From Palsa-504 sp963739135 (lineage in GTDB: Bacteria; Actinomycetota; Actinomycetes; Streptosporangiales; Streptosporangiaceae), in NCBI GenBank assembly GCA_963739135.1, contig CAVTZG010000007.1:404442-468441 (forward strand): a stretch of 64,000 nucleotides of DNA. Direction: 5' to 3'. The position numbers and the translations under genes are program-made. The notes under the pieces are model-generated. The model saw only the letters and a list, made by a program, of their open reading frames with translations. It did not search any database and was not told the origin of the DNA. Positions 17,514-26,693 of the stretch are shown here, in pieces. Every line of letters begins with the position of its first letter. Positions within the stretch are counted from its first letter, which is position 1.

Positions 17514-18937
17514 GCACGGCGACGGTGGTGGGCGGCGGGCCCAACGGGCTCGCCGCCGCGGTGGCCCTGGCCCGGCAGGGCGTGCAGGTCACCGTGTTCG
17601 AGGCGGCCGACGAGATCGGCGGCGGCGCGCGCTCCGGCCAGGCGCTGGTGCCCGGCCTGCTGCACGACCACTGCTCGGCGTTCCACCCGATGGCAGCCGG
17701 GTCGCCGTTCCTGACCAGCCTCGGGTTGGACCGGTACGGGCTGTCCTGGCGGTGGGCGGAGATCGACTGCGCGCACCCGCTGGACGGCGGCGACGCCGGG
17801 CTGCTGTACCGCTCGGTCGAGGACACCGCCGCCGGGCTGGGCGCCGACGGAGCCCGCTGGCGGCTCGTGTTCGGCCGGACCTCGGCCGAGTACGACAAGC
17901 TGGCCTCTGACATCATGCGGCCGCTGCTGCGGGTGCCCGGCCACCCGCTGGCGCTGGCCCGGTTCGGGCTGCCGACGCTGCTGCCCGGCTCGGCGTTCGC
18001 CCGGGTGTTCGGCACCGAGAAGGGACGCGCGCTGTTCGGCGGGGTGGCCGCGCACGCGTTCCGGCCGCTGCGCTACCCGCTGACTTCGGCGATCGGCGTG
18101 GGCATCATCACCGCCGGCCACCGCTGGGGCTGGCCGGTCGCGGCCGGCGGCTCCGGGTCGATCACCGGCGCGCTGGCCGCGCTGCTGGCCGACCTGGGCG
18201 GCAAGATCGAGACCGGCACGCCGATCCGGGTCGCCTCCCAGCTCCCGCTGGCGGACGTGACCTTGCTCGACCTCGCCCCGGACGTAGTCGCCGCCCTGCT
18301 GGGCGACGAGTTGCCCGCGCGGGTGGCCCGGGCCTTCCGCCGCTTCCGGCGCGCGCCTGGCGCGTTCAAGATCGACTTCGCGGTCGAGGGCGGGGTGCCG
18401 TGGTCCAACCCCGATGTAGGCCGGGCCGGCACGGTGCACCTGGGCGGGGACTTCACCGAGATCGCCTTCACCGAGCGCGAGATTCGGGCCGGGCGCATGC
18501 CGGAGCGGCCGTTCGTGCTGGTCGGGCAGCAGTACGTCGCCGACCCGCAGCGGTCGGCCGGGGACATCCACCCGGTGTACAGCTACGCGCACGTGCCGCA
18601 CGGCTTCGCCGGCGACGCCACCGGGGCGATCATCGCGCAGATCGAACGGTTCGCCCCCGGGTTCCGCGACCGGATCGTCGGCCAGGCCTCCTGCGGCCCG
18701 GCGTCCTTCGCCGCCGGCAACCCGAACTTCGCCGGCGGAGACATCATCACCGGCGCGAAGAACGCCCGCCAGCTCGTCTTCGGGCCCCGCACCACCCTGT
18801 CGCCCTACCACCTCGGCATCCCGGGCATGTACATCTGCTCGGCGGCAACCCCGCCCGGCCCCGGGGTACACGGCATGTGCGGCGCTAACGCCGCCGCCGA
18901 GGCGCTGCGCTACCTGCGCCGCCGGGGGAAGGCGTAG
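17510..18937 (+). CDS. Phytoene desaturase-like FAD-dependent oxidoreductase
   Basis: 475 residues from GTG 17510, whose GTGA overlaps the preceding stop. The dinucleotide-binding fold is at the very N-terminus (VVGGGPNGLAAAVALARQG, GGGPNG at residues 8-13), followed by FEAADEIGGGARSG, as in phytoene desaturase and amine-oxidase family flavoproteins. The C-terminal FAD motif is MYICSAATPPGPGVHGMCGANAA. Relatives act as desaturases or ketone/retinol saturases. In this operon, behind a CoA ligase and a DUF3556 membrane protein, a role on a lipid or terpenoid substrate at the membrane is plausible, but it is inference. Confidence 0.92.
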   Translation: MSTATVVGGGPNGLAAAVALARQGVQVTVFEAADEIGGGARSGQALVPGLLHDHCSAFHPMAAGSPFLTSLGLDRYGLSWRWAEIDCAHPLDGGDAGLLYRSVEDTAAGLGADGARWRLVFGRTSAEYDKLASDIMRPLLRVPGHPLALARFGLPTLLPGSAFARVFGTEKGRALFGGVAAHAFRPLRYPLTSAIGVGIITAGHRWGWPVAAGGSGSITGALAALLADLGGKIETGTPIRVASQLPLADVTLLDLAPDVVAALLGDELPARVARAFRRFRRAPGAFKIDFAVEGGVPWSNPDVGRAGTVHLGGDFTEIAFTEREIRAGRMPERPFVLVGQQYVADPQRSAGDIHPVYSYAHVPHGFAGDATGAIIAQIERFAPGFRDRIVGQASCGPASFAAGNPNFAGGDIITGAKNARQLVFGPRTTLSPYHLGIPGMYICSAATPPGPGVHGMCGANAAAEALRYLRRRGKA

Positions 18938-18941
18938 GCGG

Positions 18942-19982
18942 CTACGCGGCTGGAGTGCGGCCGCGGGCGAGCTGGCGGGCCCGGAACTCCCGGGGACCCA
19001 CGCTCTTCCACCGGCGGAACGCCTGCGAGAAGCTCGACACCTCGACATACCCCAGCCGCTGTGCGACCTCGCCGACCGGCATCGCGCCGGTGACCAGGAA
19101 CTCCTCGGCCAGCTGCTCCCTGATCTCGTCCAGCAGCCCGCGGAACGTCACGCCCTCCTCGGCCAGCCGCCGGCGCAGCGTCCGCTCGCTCATATGCAGC
19201 GCCGCCGCGACCTGCTCCGCGTCCGGCGGCGCGGCGGTCCGGGCGAGCAGGTAGTCCCGGACCCGCCCCGCGACGCCCACCCGAGCGTGACGGCTGGCCA
19301 GCAACTGCCGGCACTGCTCGCGGGCGATGGCGGTCGTGTGCTCGTTGGCCTGCGGCAGCGGCAGATCGAGGATCTCCGCGGGGATCCCCACCGCGCACTC
19401 CGGCGCGCCGAACGCCGGCGTCACGCCGAAGATCTCGACGTACCGCCGCACGCCCGATGCAGGCGCGGGAAACGGGTAGCTGATGTCCCTGATGTGGATC
19501 GGCGAGGCGAACAGCTCGTGCTGGATGGTCTGGATCGCCGCGCTGTCCCGCTCGATTACGAACCGCTGCAGGGCTAGCGGGATACCCGGCGTGTCCAGGA
19601 CCAGGTGGAACTCCTCGCCTCGATCACGCGCCTGGATCCGGGTGAACGCGAAGGTCAGGTCCAGGTACCTCAGGCCGACTTCGATCGCGCTGCGCCAGGT
19701 GGGGCTGCTGATCATCGCGAAACCCCAGATGCCGTACGTCGTCAGGTGGTACCGGATCCCGGCCTCCAGACCCAGCCCCGGCGGATCGCCCAACGCCCGC
19801 AGCAGGTTCGCGATCACCGTAAGCTCCTGCCGCGCGCTGACCGTGGCGCCCGTGTCGCGCAGGCTCACCGCCGCCAGCCCGGTCGACTCCAGGCACACCT
19901 GGGCCGACAGACCATGATCGGCGCCCAGCCGGACCAGTAGCTGCACGCTCATCGGCGACCGCTCTACGTCCCAGCGCACCAT
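18942..19982 (-). CDS. AraC-family transcriptional regulator (Arabinose_bd type)
   Basis: 346 residues from ATG 19982, with GGAGG six bases upstream, which decides this start over upstream options. The N-terminal two thirds match the Arabinose_bd-type sensor domain (LGLEAGIRYHLTTYGIWGFA and the LDLPLPQAN segment). The C-terminus has the paired AraC helix-turn-helix: EQVAAALHMSERTLRRRLAEEG and AQRLGYVEVSSFSQAFRRW. Such regulators often respond to fatty acids or lipophilic ligands (OruR/ArgR-like group). It is convergent with the ligase/DUF3556/FAD operon, only four bases from it, and divergent from the decarboxylase gene. Confidence 0.93.
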   Translation of the reverse strand: MVRWDVERSPMSVQLLVRLGADHGLSAQVCLESTGLAAVSLRDTGATVSARQELTVIANLLRALGDPPGLGLEAGIRYHLTTYGIWGFAMISSPTWRSAIEVGLRYLDLTFAFTRIQARDRGEEFHLVLDTPGIPLALQRFVIERDSAAIQTIQHELFASPIHIRDISYPFPAPASGVRRYVEIFGVTPAFGAPECAVGIPAEILDLPLPQANEHTTAIAREQCRQLLASRHARVGVAGRVRDYLLARTAAPPDAEQVAAALHMSERTLRRRLAEEGVTFRGLLDEIREQLAEEFLVTGAMPVGEVAQRLGYVEVSSFSQAFRRWKSVGPREFRARQLARGRTPAA

Positions 19983-20181
19983 ATGCAGCCTCCGCGTAAT
20001 CGCGAAAAGGCGAGACCGCCATGACCGAATGTAGTAACTGCTTGCCGTTTCGTCGAGGCGGCCGTGGGCATGGCCGCCATCGGCCGGCTCGACGACGCGG
20101 AGGCACTGATCGAGGGTAAGGCGGGCACAATCATCACACGATGACCCCCGAAGAGGGCGGCTCCTACCCGAGGGTGAACTC

Positions 20182-22115
20182 ATGGCGTACAAAGGCATGT
20201 TCACGATCCTGGTCGTCGACTCGCGCATCGAACGGTCGCAGTCCCTGCGCGATGCGTTCCAGCGCATCCTGGGACACCTGCGCGACGACCATCACCTGCG
20301 TACCGACGTGCTCGGCACCACCCGGGACGCCATCATCCGGCTGCGCAACGACGCCTCGGTGGCCTGCCTGCTGCTGGAGTGGGGCGGGAAGGCCGACGGC
20401 ATCAACGGGCAGCGCGTCCTGGACACGGTCGCAGACATCGGCCTGGACATCCCGGTGTTCCTGCTCGCGCCGGCCGACGATCTCGCCCGGGAGCAGGAGG
20501 GGCTGCTGGCGGACGTCGTGCGTGGCCTGATCTATCCAGAGGAGGACGCGCCGGACTTCGTGGCCAGGTACATCAACCGGCACTTCGAGGCGTACATCGA
20601 GGGGCTCAAGACGCCGTTCTTCGGGCGGATCATCGAGTTCAACGAGTCCAGCAGCGAGATGTGGACCTGCCCCGGCCACAACGGCGGCATGTTCTACCGC
20701 CGCAGTCCGGTCGGCCGCGTCTTCTACGAATACCTGGGCGAGACGGTGTTCCGCACCGACCTGGACAACTCGGTCGTCGACCTCGGCGACCTGCTCGTGC
20801 ACGAGGGGCCCGCGCGGGAGGCCGAGGCTGCCGCCGCGGAGGTCTTCGGGGCCGACCGGACGTACTTTGTCCTCAACGGCACCTCTACGTCCAACAAGGT
20901 CGCCGCAGGCGCGCTGGTCGCCCGCGGCGACCTGGTGCTGTTCGACCGCAACAGCCACAAGTCCGCTCACCACGGCGCGCTGGTGCTGGCCGGCGGCATC
21001 CCGGTCTACCTGCCGGCCGACCGTAACCCGCAGGGCCTGATCGGGCCGATCAACCCCGATGCGCTCGACGAGGACCGGATCCGCGCGGCCATCCGCGACT
21101 GCCCGCTGGTCACCGACCCGGACCGGTGGCGGGCCGGCCGCCCCTTCCGGCTCGCGATCATCGAGCAGTGCAGCTACGACGGGACGATCTACAACGTCCG
21201 GATGATCCTGGACCGCATCGGGCACCTGTGCGACTACATCCTGTTCGACGAGGCCTGGGCCGGCTTCATGAAGTTCCACCCGCTGTTCGCCGGTCACTAC
21301 GCCATGGGCCTGGACGGCCTCGGCCCGGACGATCCCGGCATCATCGCCACCCAGTCCACGCACAAGCAGCTGGCCGGCTTCTCCCAGGCCTCCCAGATCC
21401 ACCTGAAGCACCGGCACATCCAAACAAGCTCACGCTGGTCACGCCCGGGTTCAACCGGGAAACGGGCGAGTACGCCGATTGGGGCGTCCCGGCCCCGGTG
21501 GTGGCCGAGTTCCTCCGCGAGCGCGGCATCGTCCCGGAGAAGAACGACCTCAACACCATATTGTTCCTGGTCACGCCGGGCATCGAGGTGAGCAAGGCCG
21601 GGACACTCATCACGACGCTGGTGGACTTCAAGACTTTCTTCGACGCCAACGCCCCGCTCCGGGCGGTGCTGCCCCAGTTCACCGCGGCCCGGCCGCAGGT
21701 CTACGGCAACCAGCGGCTGCGCGACCTGTGCCAGCGCATGCATGATTTCTACCGGAAGGGCCACACCTCGCAGCTGCAACGGCTGCAGTTCCAGGCCGAG
21801 CACTTTCCCCAGATCGTGCTGTCACCGCAGGATGCTGCGCGGCTGTTCACCGCCAACCAGATCGACTACGTGCCGATCGACGAGGTGCACGGCCGCATAG
21901 CCGGGACTTTGGCGCTGGTGTACCCGCCCGGCATCGGCGTGGTGGTGCCCGGCGAACGCTGGGACGAGCGCGCCGCGCCCATGATCGCCTACCTCAAGCT
22001 GTTCGAGGAAAGCTACGCCCGCTTCCCCGGATTCGAGAACGAGATCCAGGGCATGTACCCGGAACAGGACAACAACGGCCGGGTGCGCCTGTGCACCTAC
22101 GTGATCCGGGAATAA
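20182..22115 (+). pseudogene. Orn/Lys/Arg decarboxylase with internal deletion
   Basis: From ATG 20182 (after AGGGTGAAC) the protein starts with a CheY-like wing domain (FTILVVDSRIERSQSLRDAF), as in PLP fold-I basic amino acid decarboxylases, then the major PLP domain: CPGHNGGMFY, FVLNGTSTSNK, LFDEAWAGF and the PLP lysine in QSTHKQLAGFSQAS. At about 21420 the sequence jumps to NKLTLVTPGFNRETG in another frame and proceeds to the natural end (GRVRLCTYVIRE). About 130 residues between QIHLKHRHI and NKLTL expected in the family are absent, so both a ~390-bp deletion and a frame change separate the halves. Probably non-functional unless misassembled. Confidence 0.88.
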
Positions 22116-22123
22116 CGGCCGCG

Positions 22124-22618
22124 TCACCGATCAGTAGCTGACCGCCGGAACAGCAGCGGGCGCACCAGTTCGCCCCAGCGGTGCATGAGCGCGGGCCCGA
22201 GCGGAACGCCGGACAGCTTCGGCGTGTAGTGCAGGAACGTAAACCGGAGCCGGTAGGCGAGCACGCCGTCGGTGGGGAGCTGATCACCGGCCACGGCGCC
22301 CGGCCGGGGAAGACCCTGGTGCGGCGCGATCCGCAGCGGCTTCTCGGCGGACGCCAGGTACCTGACCTCAATGCCGTTACCGGAGGGCACCGCGGAGGGG
22401 CGGCGTGCCGAGTTGGTGGCAAAGACCACCATCCGCACCGAGGGAACCGTCCTGACGCCGTCGAGGATGCGCGCTATACCCCGGTCAAGTGAGTCCTGGC
22501 TGCTGTGCCAGGGCGCGACCAGCGGCTCCACGTCGAAGATCATCGTCTTGACCGACAGTTCCCTGGCCGCGGCCAACAGGTCAGCCGACCCCGTCACGCG
22601 GACATAGCTGCCTGTCAC
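22124..22618 (-). CDS. YqeG-like HAD superfamily protein
   Basis: 164 residues from GTG 22618, 11 bases after the BON gene stop, so probably co-transcribed with it. HAD landmarks are the N-terminal strand MIFDVEPLVAP, a VVFATNSARR motif, EKPLRIAP with the lysine, and AVAGDQLPTDGVLAYRLRF with the acidic motif, closest to YqeG-type phosphatases. The nucleophile Asp is present but the usual second Asp (DxD) is Glu here (DVE), which may alter or abolish phosphatase activity. It converges with the decarboxylase gene, leaving eight bases between the stops. Confidence 0.7.
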   Translation of the reverse strand: MTGSYVRVTGSADLLAAARELSVKTMIFDVEPLVAPWHSSQDSLDRGIARILDGVRTVPSVRMVVFATNSARRPSAVPSGNGIEVRYLASAEKPLRIAPHQGLPRPGAVAGDQLPTDGVLAYRLRFTFLHYTPKLSGVPLGPALMHRWGELVRPLLFRRSATDR

Positions 22619-22629
22619 TGACTCCCGCC

Positions 22630-23097
22630 TTATAGCGGCGTCGGCTCGTCGGCTTCGACGCGGATCTGGATGTCGTTCTTGACGCTGCGTACACCGGTGA
22701 GCCCGGCAACCAGCAGTTCTGCCGCCGTACGCTCGCTGCCGTCACGCACTGTGCCAGTGAGGGTGATGACACCATCCGCAGCCGCCGCCTCGACGCCGAC
22801 CCGCACGGTGTCGTTCAGCGTGAGCGCGTCGTTCGCCGTGGTGGTCAGCGTCTGGTCGTCGCGGTAGTCACCTGGTGGCAGCATCACTTCCAGGTGGTTG
22901 TGCACGACCGTGACGCCGGCGACGTGCCGTGCGGCCGCTGCCGCCGCCAGGTACTGCGGGTAACTGGGCACGGTCCCGTCGAGGGTTACCTCCCCGTTCA
23001 CGGTCTCGACCGTGATATGTGACTCTGCCGCGTCGACGTCCGGGTCGAAGGTGAGCTGATCTTCGGCCGCGTCGCGGATGTCGTCGTCCCCGCCCAT
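22630..23097 (-). CDS. Double BON-domain protein
   Basis: 155 residues from ATG 23097; AAGG lies 8 bases before it, and a GTG at 23106 in the same frame is an alternative. Two BON domains are clear: HITVETVNGEVTLDGTVPSYPQYLAA with a following VVHNHLEV, and TVRVGVEAAAADGVITLTGTV with VKNDIQIRV. BON domains bind membranes or lipids and occur in stress proteins such as OsmY. No signal peptide is visible, so a cytosolic, membrane-associated role is likely. It precedes the YqeG-like gene in the same direction. Confidence 0.88.
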   Translation of the reverse strand: MGGDDDIRDAAEDQLTFDPDVDAAESHITVETVNGEVTLDGTVPSYPQYLAAAAAARHVAGVTVVHNHLEVMLPPGDYRDDQTLTTTANDALTLNDTVRVGVEAAAADGVITLTGTVRDGSERTAAELLVAGLTGVRSVKNDIQIRVEADEPTPL

Positions 23098-23181
23098 TTC
23101 GTACACCTTCCATCGACGGCCAGGCAGCGGATACTTTCTTCATTCATCAGTCCACCTCACGGACTCGCGATTGCCAAGGCG

Positions 23182-23200
23182 ATGACAGCACTCCTGTCAT
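23182..23200. promoter_or_regulatory. Palindrome upstream of BON gene
   Basis: Perfect 7-base inverted repeat ATGACAG (23182-23188) and CTGTCAT (23194-23200) with a 5-base spacer, about 85 bases upstream of the BON gene start. Symmetry and spacing fit a dimeric regulator site. No promoter elements can be assigned with confidence. Confidence 0.35.
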
Positions 23201-23289
23201 TGGTCCGCGCTATGGCCACCCGCTCCAGGGCGCACCGCAGCCGCGAGCACCTGCGAATTAGGCAGGTGCTCCAGCCCGTCAGCCGTGTT

Positions 23290-23515
23290 CAGCGTAACGC
23301 GCCGCTGGCTGCACCAGTTCAACGCCATCGGCATCGACGGACTGGGCAATCGCCCTGGGTGCGGACGTAAGCAACGGATCACCGAGGCGGAGCGGTCGCG
23401 GATCATCGCGCTGGCCCGGTCGCTGCCGCGCGGGCAGCTGGCCCGCGACGTGACGGGCGAGCTGTCCACTGAGGATGAGGGCGGACCGGCGCAATGGACC
23501 CTGGACGCCGCGCTC
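23290..23515 (+). pseudogene. IS630-type transposase N-terminal fragment
   Basis: The frame reads TRRWLHQFNAIGIDGLGNR and then KQRITEAERSRIIALARSL with LSTEDEGGPAQWTLDA, matching the helix-turn-helix and linker of an IS630-like transposase different from the copy at 5766. The catalytic region is absent; similarity ends near 23515. It is an orphan fragment with no partner inverted repeat that I can see. Confidence 0.7.
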
Positions 23516-23640
23516 CCAGTCGTGAGCTTGTCCCCGGCCGCCTCGGCGATCACCGCCTACCGGTGCAACGCGATCTGCTCTTGCTGGTTGTGGTCCACGC
23601 CGTCCTCCTCTCACCCCGTCATGGTGGGATAGGAGGAATG

Positions 23641-23905
23641 AAACGCTTATGCCGAACGCTGGGTGCGGACAGCGCGGGCTGTACTCACTGACCGGATGCT
23701 GATCGCCGGGCCGCGGCACCTGCGGACGGTCCTGGATGAGTATGTCGCGCACTATAACCGGCATCGCCCGCACCGGGCCCGGAACCTGCGACCACCAGAC
23801 CACGACGACAGCATCACGGCCCCCGTCGCCGACCTGGCGGCGCGGATACGACGTCATAAGGTCCTCGGCGGGCTGATCCACGAGTACGCCCAGGTCGCAA
23901 ATGGT
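23641..23905 (+). pseudogene. Integrase-type transposase C-terminal fragment
   Basis: Reads AYAERWVRTARAVLTDRML, then RHLRTVLDEYVAHYNRHRPHRA and KVLGGLIHEYAQVA with a stop: the end of an rve integrase domain including the catalytic Glu (AER). It resembles the fuller transposase at 43846 in the shared AERWVRTARA motif but is a different copy. The N-terminal three quarters are missing. Confidence 0.75.
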
Positions 23906-24176
23906 GACATGGTTTTCGGCACCCACAGGGCCGCGCACGCGGCACCGCGCCGAGCGACCGTGCCCTCTGTGACCTTCAGCGGGCACGGTCGCTACCGGCT
24001 GGGCCGGAGCCGCGGGCTGCGGTGACGTGGCTGTTGTCCGCTGACGCGACTGGCTGCGGTTGAGGTCTTTCCGGTATTCCGGCTAGCAGGTAGATGAGGT
24101 TGGGTATGTCTGCGGCAGGGACATGAGCCGCCGTAGAGAAGATCGTCGATAGAAGCTGACAAGGAGGCCAAAGACA

Positions 24177-24707
24177 ATGGCTAACACCTCCGGCCAGGAA
24201 GAGGTCCTGGCCGTCATCCGTAAGAGCCAGGAGGCCGTGATCGCCGCGGTCAGGAACCTGGCCGAAACGGTCAGGACAGCCAGTCCAAAGCTGCCATCCG
24301 TTAGCGTGCCCTTCGCGGACAAGCTTCCCGAGCCAGAGGACGCCGTGGCCAGGACCTACGAATTCGCCGAGCACCTGCTTGCCAGCCAGCGGAAGTTCAC
24401 CGAGGACCTGCTGAAGGCAAAGCCTGAGGGCGCCGTGGCCAGGACCTACGAATTCGCCGAGCAGCTGCTTGCCAGCCAGCGGAAGTTCGCCGAGGAGCTG
24501 CTGAAGGCGGCGGCGCTGATGCCTGGCCACGCCGAGAGCGCGCCGGCGGCCGAAACCTACAAGCCAGGCCAGGTCGTTCCTCGCGACGGGACCGTCGAAT
24601 GCACGCGGCACCACGATATCCAAGACCACGTGAAAGCCGGTACCCGATTCGCACCGTGCTCTCATCACCATGAGCATAGCGAGGGCTGTACCTGGCAATA
24701 CGTCTAG
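24177..24707 (+). CDS. Phasin-like repeat protein with Cys/His C-terminal domain
   Basis: 176 residues from ATG 24177 with a near-perfect AAGGAGG 10 bases upstream. The N-terminal half is amphipathic helix (EEVLAVIRKSQEAVIAAVRNLAE), a composition like HbhA and phasins, the proteins coating PHA granules. A 30-residue module AVARTYEFAEQLLASQRKF plus AEELLKA occurs twice, encoded by a 90-bp tandem repeat. The C-terminus (VECTRHHDIQDHVKAGTRF then PCSHHHEHSEGCTW) is Cys/His-rich and probably binds zinc. The LLASQRKFA module recurs in the remnant at 41505 next to a PHA depolymerase gene. A granule-surface role is inferred from this and from composition. Confidence 0.75.
   Translation: MANTSGQEEVLAVIRKSQEAVIAAVRNLAETVRTASPKLPSVSVPFADKLPEPEDAVARTYEFAEHLLASQRKFTEDLLKAKPEGAVARTYEFAEQLLASQRKFAEELLKAAALMPGHAESAPAAETYKPGQVVPRDGTVECTRHHDIQDHVKAGTRFAPCSHHHEHSEGCTWQYV
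24341..24512 (+). repeat. 90-bp tandem repeat inside the phasin-like gene
   Basis: Copies start at 24341 and 24431 with CGCCGTGGCCAGGACCTACG and differ at only a few positions over about 80 bases. The period of 90 keeps the reading frame and duplicates a 30-residue helix module. Confidence 0.85.
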
Positions 24708-24814
24708 CAGTAGTTCGTTAATTACGGATGTAGAGATGCAGGCCTTGGCCTGCTCTGAGGGATGTCATCAGGGCTTGCAGCTGCGTGCCCTTCCCGCCGC
24801 CGGGGGGCCAGCGG

Positions 24815-24910
24815 CAGCCTCACCGCACGACCAGGTCGACCGGGATGACGATTTCCCGCTTGAGGATCTTGCCGGTCGGGCCCTTGGACAGTTCCGGCGG
24901 CCTCGGGCCG
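24815..24910 (-). pseudogene. Acyl-CoA synthetase C-terminal remnant
   Basis: On the minus strand the frame RPPELSKGPTGKILKREIV, ending IPVDLVVR and a stop, is the last segment of a class I adenylate-forming enzyme, including the catalytic lysine motif PTGKILKRE. No other part of that gene is in frame upstream; the bases to 25250 are GC-rich debris without a recognisable gene. Confidence 0.6.
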
Positions 24911-25271
24911 CCGGCCTAGTCTTCGCCCGGAGCGGTCAGCCCCCGGCCACCACGCCCGCCGGGCCGCTGCGGGCGCCAGCCCCGCGATCCCCTCGGCTCC
25001 CAGGGCCGACCCCACGTCTTCCGGGCGGTACCCGTCCAGGACGGACGATAGGATGGCCGCCTTGTCGGGGGCTGGACGGAGTATGGCCGGAGGCGAATCT
25101 CCCTTCCGCGGGCCTGCACCGGCTCCGGAGGGCAGTCCCGCGATCGTCCTAGCCCTCAGGGACGCGCTGCGCCGCCGGAACGCGGCGCGCCTGCAACGCA
25201 GGGCCGTTGCCGGGGGTCTCCTCGGCGGCGACAGTGCGCTCCGCGAGGCGAGGTCGTTAGCCCACCAGGTC

Positions 25272-25323
25272 GGCAGCTCTCGCGGCTGCCGCTCTTGGCC
25301 GCGTGACGGCCGCGTCCTGATCC
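25272..25323. repeat. 52-bp interspersed repeat, copy B
   Basis: Second copy of the block at 9284-9335, same orientation and length, four substitutions. It stands in intergenic sequence about 110 bases upstream of the ABM-like gene. Confidence 0.7.
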
Positions 25324-25430
25324 GCCCCTGCCTTGCTGACCTGGCACGAGGAATAATCGGTAAGACATCCCAGGGTTGCCGCCGGCCGGGTCGGCGGCGG
25401 CGATCCCGCGCCGGTCTGGAGGAGGCCGCG

Positions 25431-25730
25431 ATGGAGGAGAACTTTGTCTGGATGACAACGCGCCGGATCAAGCCAGGCACGCTAGCAGACTTCAAGCGGA
25501 CCTGGCGGCCGGAGCGCCATCCCGACGGCATGCTGCACGCCTACGCATACTGGTCTGACGACGAGCAGGAGATCATCGCCGTGTCGTCGTGGGTCTCCAA
25601 GGACGCATGTGATACATGGCGGGCATCGTGGGAGGAAACGCGCCGGCGTGCGGCGATGGCGCCGTACGTCCTGAGCGAGCAGGAGGGGTTCTACCGCGGC
25701 CGCGAGCTGATCGTGCCGGAGCAGCCGTGA
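25431..25730 (+). CDS. ABM-like (antibiotic biosynthesis monooxygenase fold) small protein
   Basis: 99 residues from ATG 25431 with GGAGGAGG just upstream. The order of elements (NFVWMTTRRIKPGTLADFKRTW, then LHAYAYWSDDEQEIIAVSSW and a closing helix) is a ferredoxin-like dimeric alpha-beta barrel half, as in ABM, EthD and related families. Such proteins are small cytosolic monooxygenases, heme-related enzymes or structural subunits. No catalytic residue can be named. It converges with the MDR oxidoreductase gene, with 22 bases between the stops. Confidence 0.75.
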   Translation: MEENFVWMTTRRIKPGTLADFKRTWRPERHPDGMLHAYAYWSDDEQEIIAVSSWVSKDACDTWRASWEETRRRAAMAPYVLSEQEGFYRGRELIVPEQP

Positions 25731-25752
25731 TCAGCCAGGCCAGGTTCACCGT

Positions 25753-26693
25753 TCAGGGCCGGAGGACGATCCTCCGGCCGCTGACGCTGCGACGCCAGGC
25801 TGGCTCGACGTCGGCGAGGGGCACCTCGTCGATCTCAATCGGCAGGTCGCCGCCGGAGGCGAGGGCCATGAATCCTGGTATCGCGCCGGTGATCTCGGCG
25901 AGGGGTATGGTGCCCGGGCCGCTGCCGAGGATTTCCAGCCCGGAGCTGCGCAGGACGTCAGCCGGCAGGGAAATGGTGGGCCCGGCCATCTGCCCGACCT
26001 CGACCAGGCGGACCCGTGGCGCGGTATGGGCCATGCCCCGCCGGGTGATGGCCGCGATGGCCGCCTCGGTGGGCTGGCCCACAGGTAGTCGATGATGACG
26101 TGGATCCCGTCCGGGCCGGCCGCCTCGGCCAGGGCGGCCCGGTCGTCGGCGCCGCCGAGCGTGACGGTGGCCGCCGCGCCGAGCCGCTCCAAAGCGGCCT
26201 GATTGCGGCCGGCTGCGATCACCCGGCCGGCGCCCATCCGCGCGGCCAGCACCACCGCGATCCGGCCGGACACGCCCGTGGCGCCCAGCACCAGTACGGT
26301 TTCGCCTGGCTGCAGCGCAGCCCGCCGGGTCAGCGCCAGCCAGGCGCCGACTCCGGGGTTGACGATTGCTGCGGCGGTCACCTCGTCCAGCCCGTCGGGG
26401 AGCGGCAGCACCAATCCGGCCGCCGCGCGCTGGGCCATCGGGCCCCAGGGGGCGCGGACACCACCGAAATAGACTCGGGTGCCGTCCGGGGCGCGGCCCG
26501 TCCCGTCGATGCCGGGGATCATCGGCAGCGTGCCGTGGCTGCCGTAGTGCTCGCCGCTGGCCAGCATCCGCACGATCGGGTGCAGGCCGGCGGCGGTGAC
26601 CTCGACCAGGGTCTCCCCGCCGGTGACGACCGGCTCGGCGAAGTCAGCGAACCGCGGGCCCCGCCCTAGCGAATCAATTACTGCCGCCTTCAT
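25753..26693 (-). CDS. Zinc-independent MDR family alcohol dehydrogenase/quinone reductase, frameshifted
   Basis: From ATG 26693 (GGGAGG about 10 bases upstream) the protein opens KAAVIDSLGRGPRFADF, with PMIPGIDGTG and the Rossmann motif ETVLVLGATGVSGRIAVVLA typical of medium-chain reductases of the quinone oxidoreductase type. At about 26085 the frame breaks; restoring one G gives DYLWGQPTEAAIAAI and continues to the normal end at 25753. Length (941 nt) is one short of a multiple of three. Cys ligands for a catalytic zinc are not seen. Likely about 313 residues, NADPH-dependent; substrate unknown. Confidence 0.88.

Noticed and set aside
24341..24512. CRISPR-like repeat
   Set aside because: Only two units, no spacers, period of 90 bases in frame within a protein gene: an internal coding duplication.
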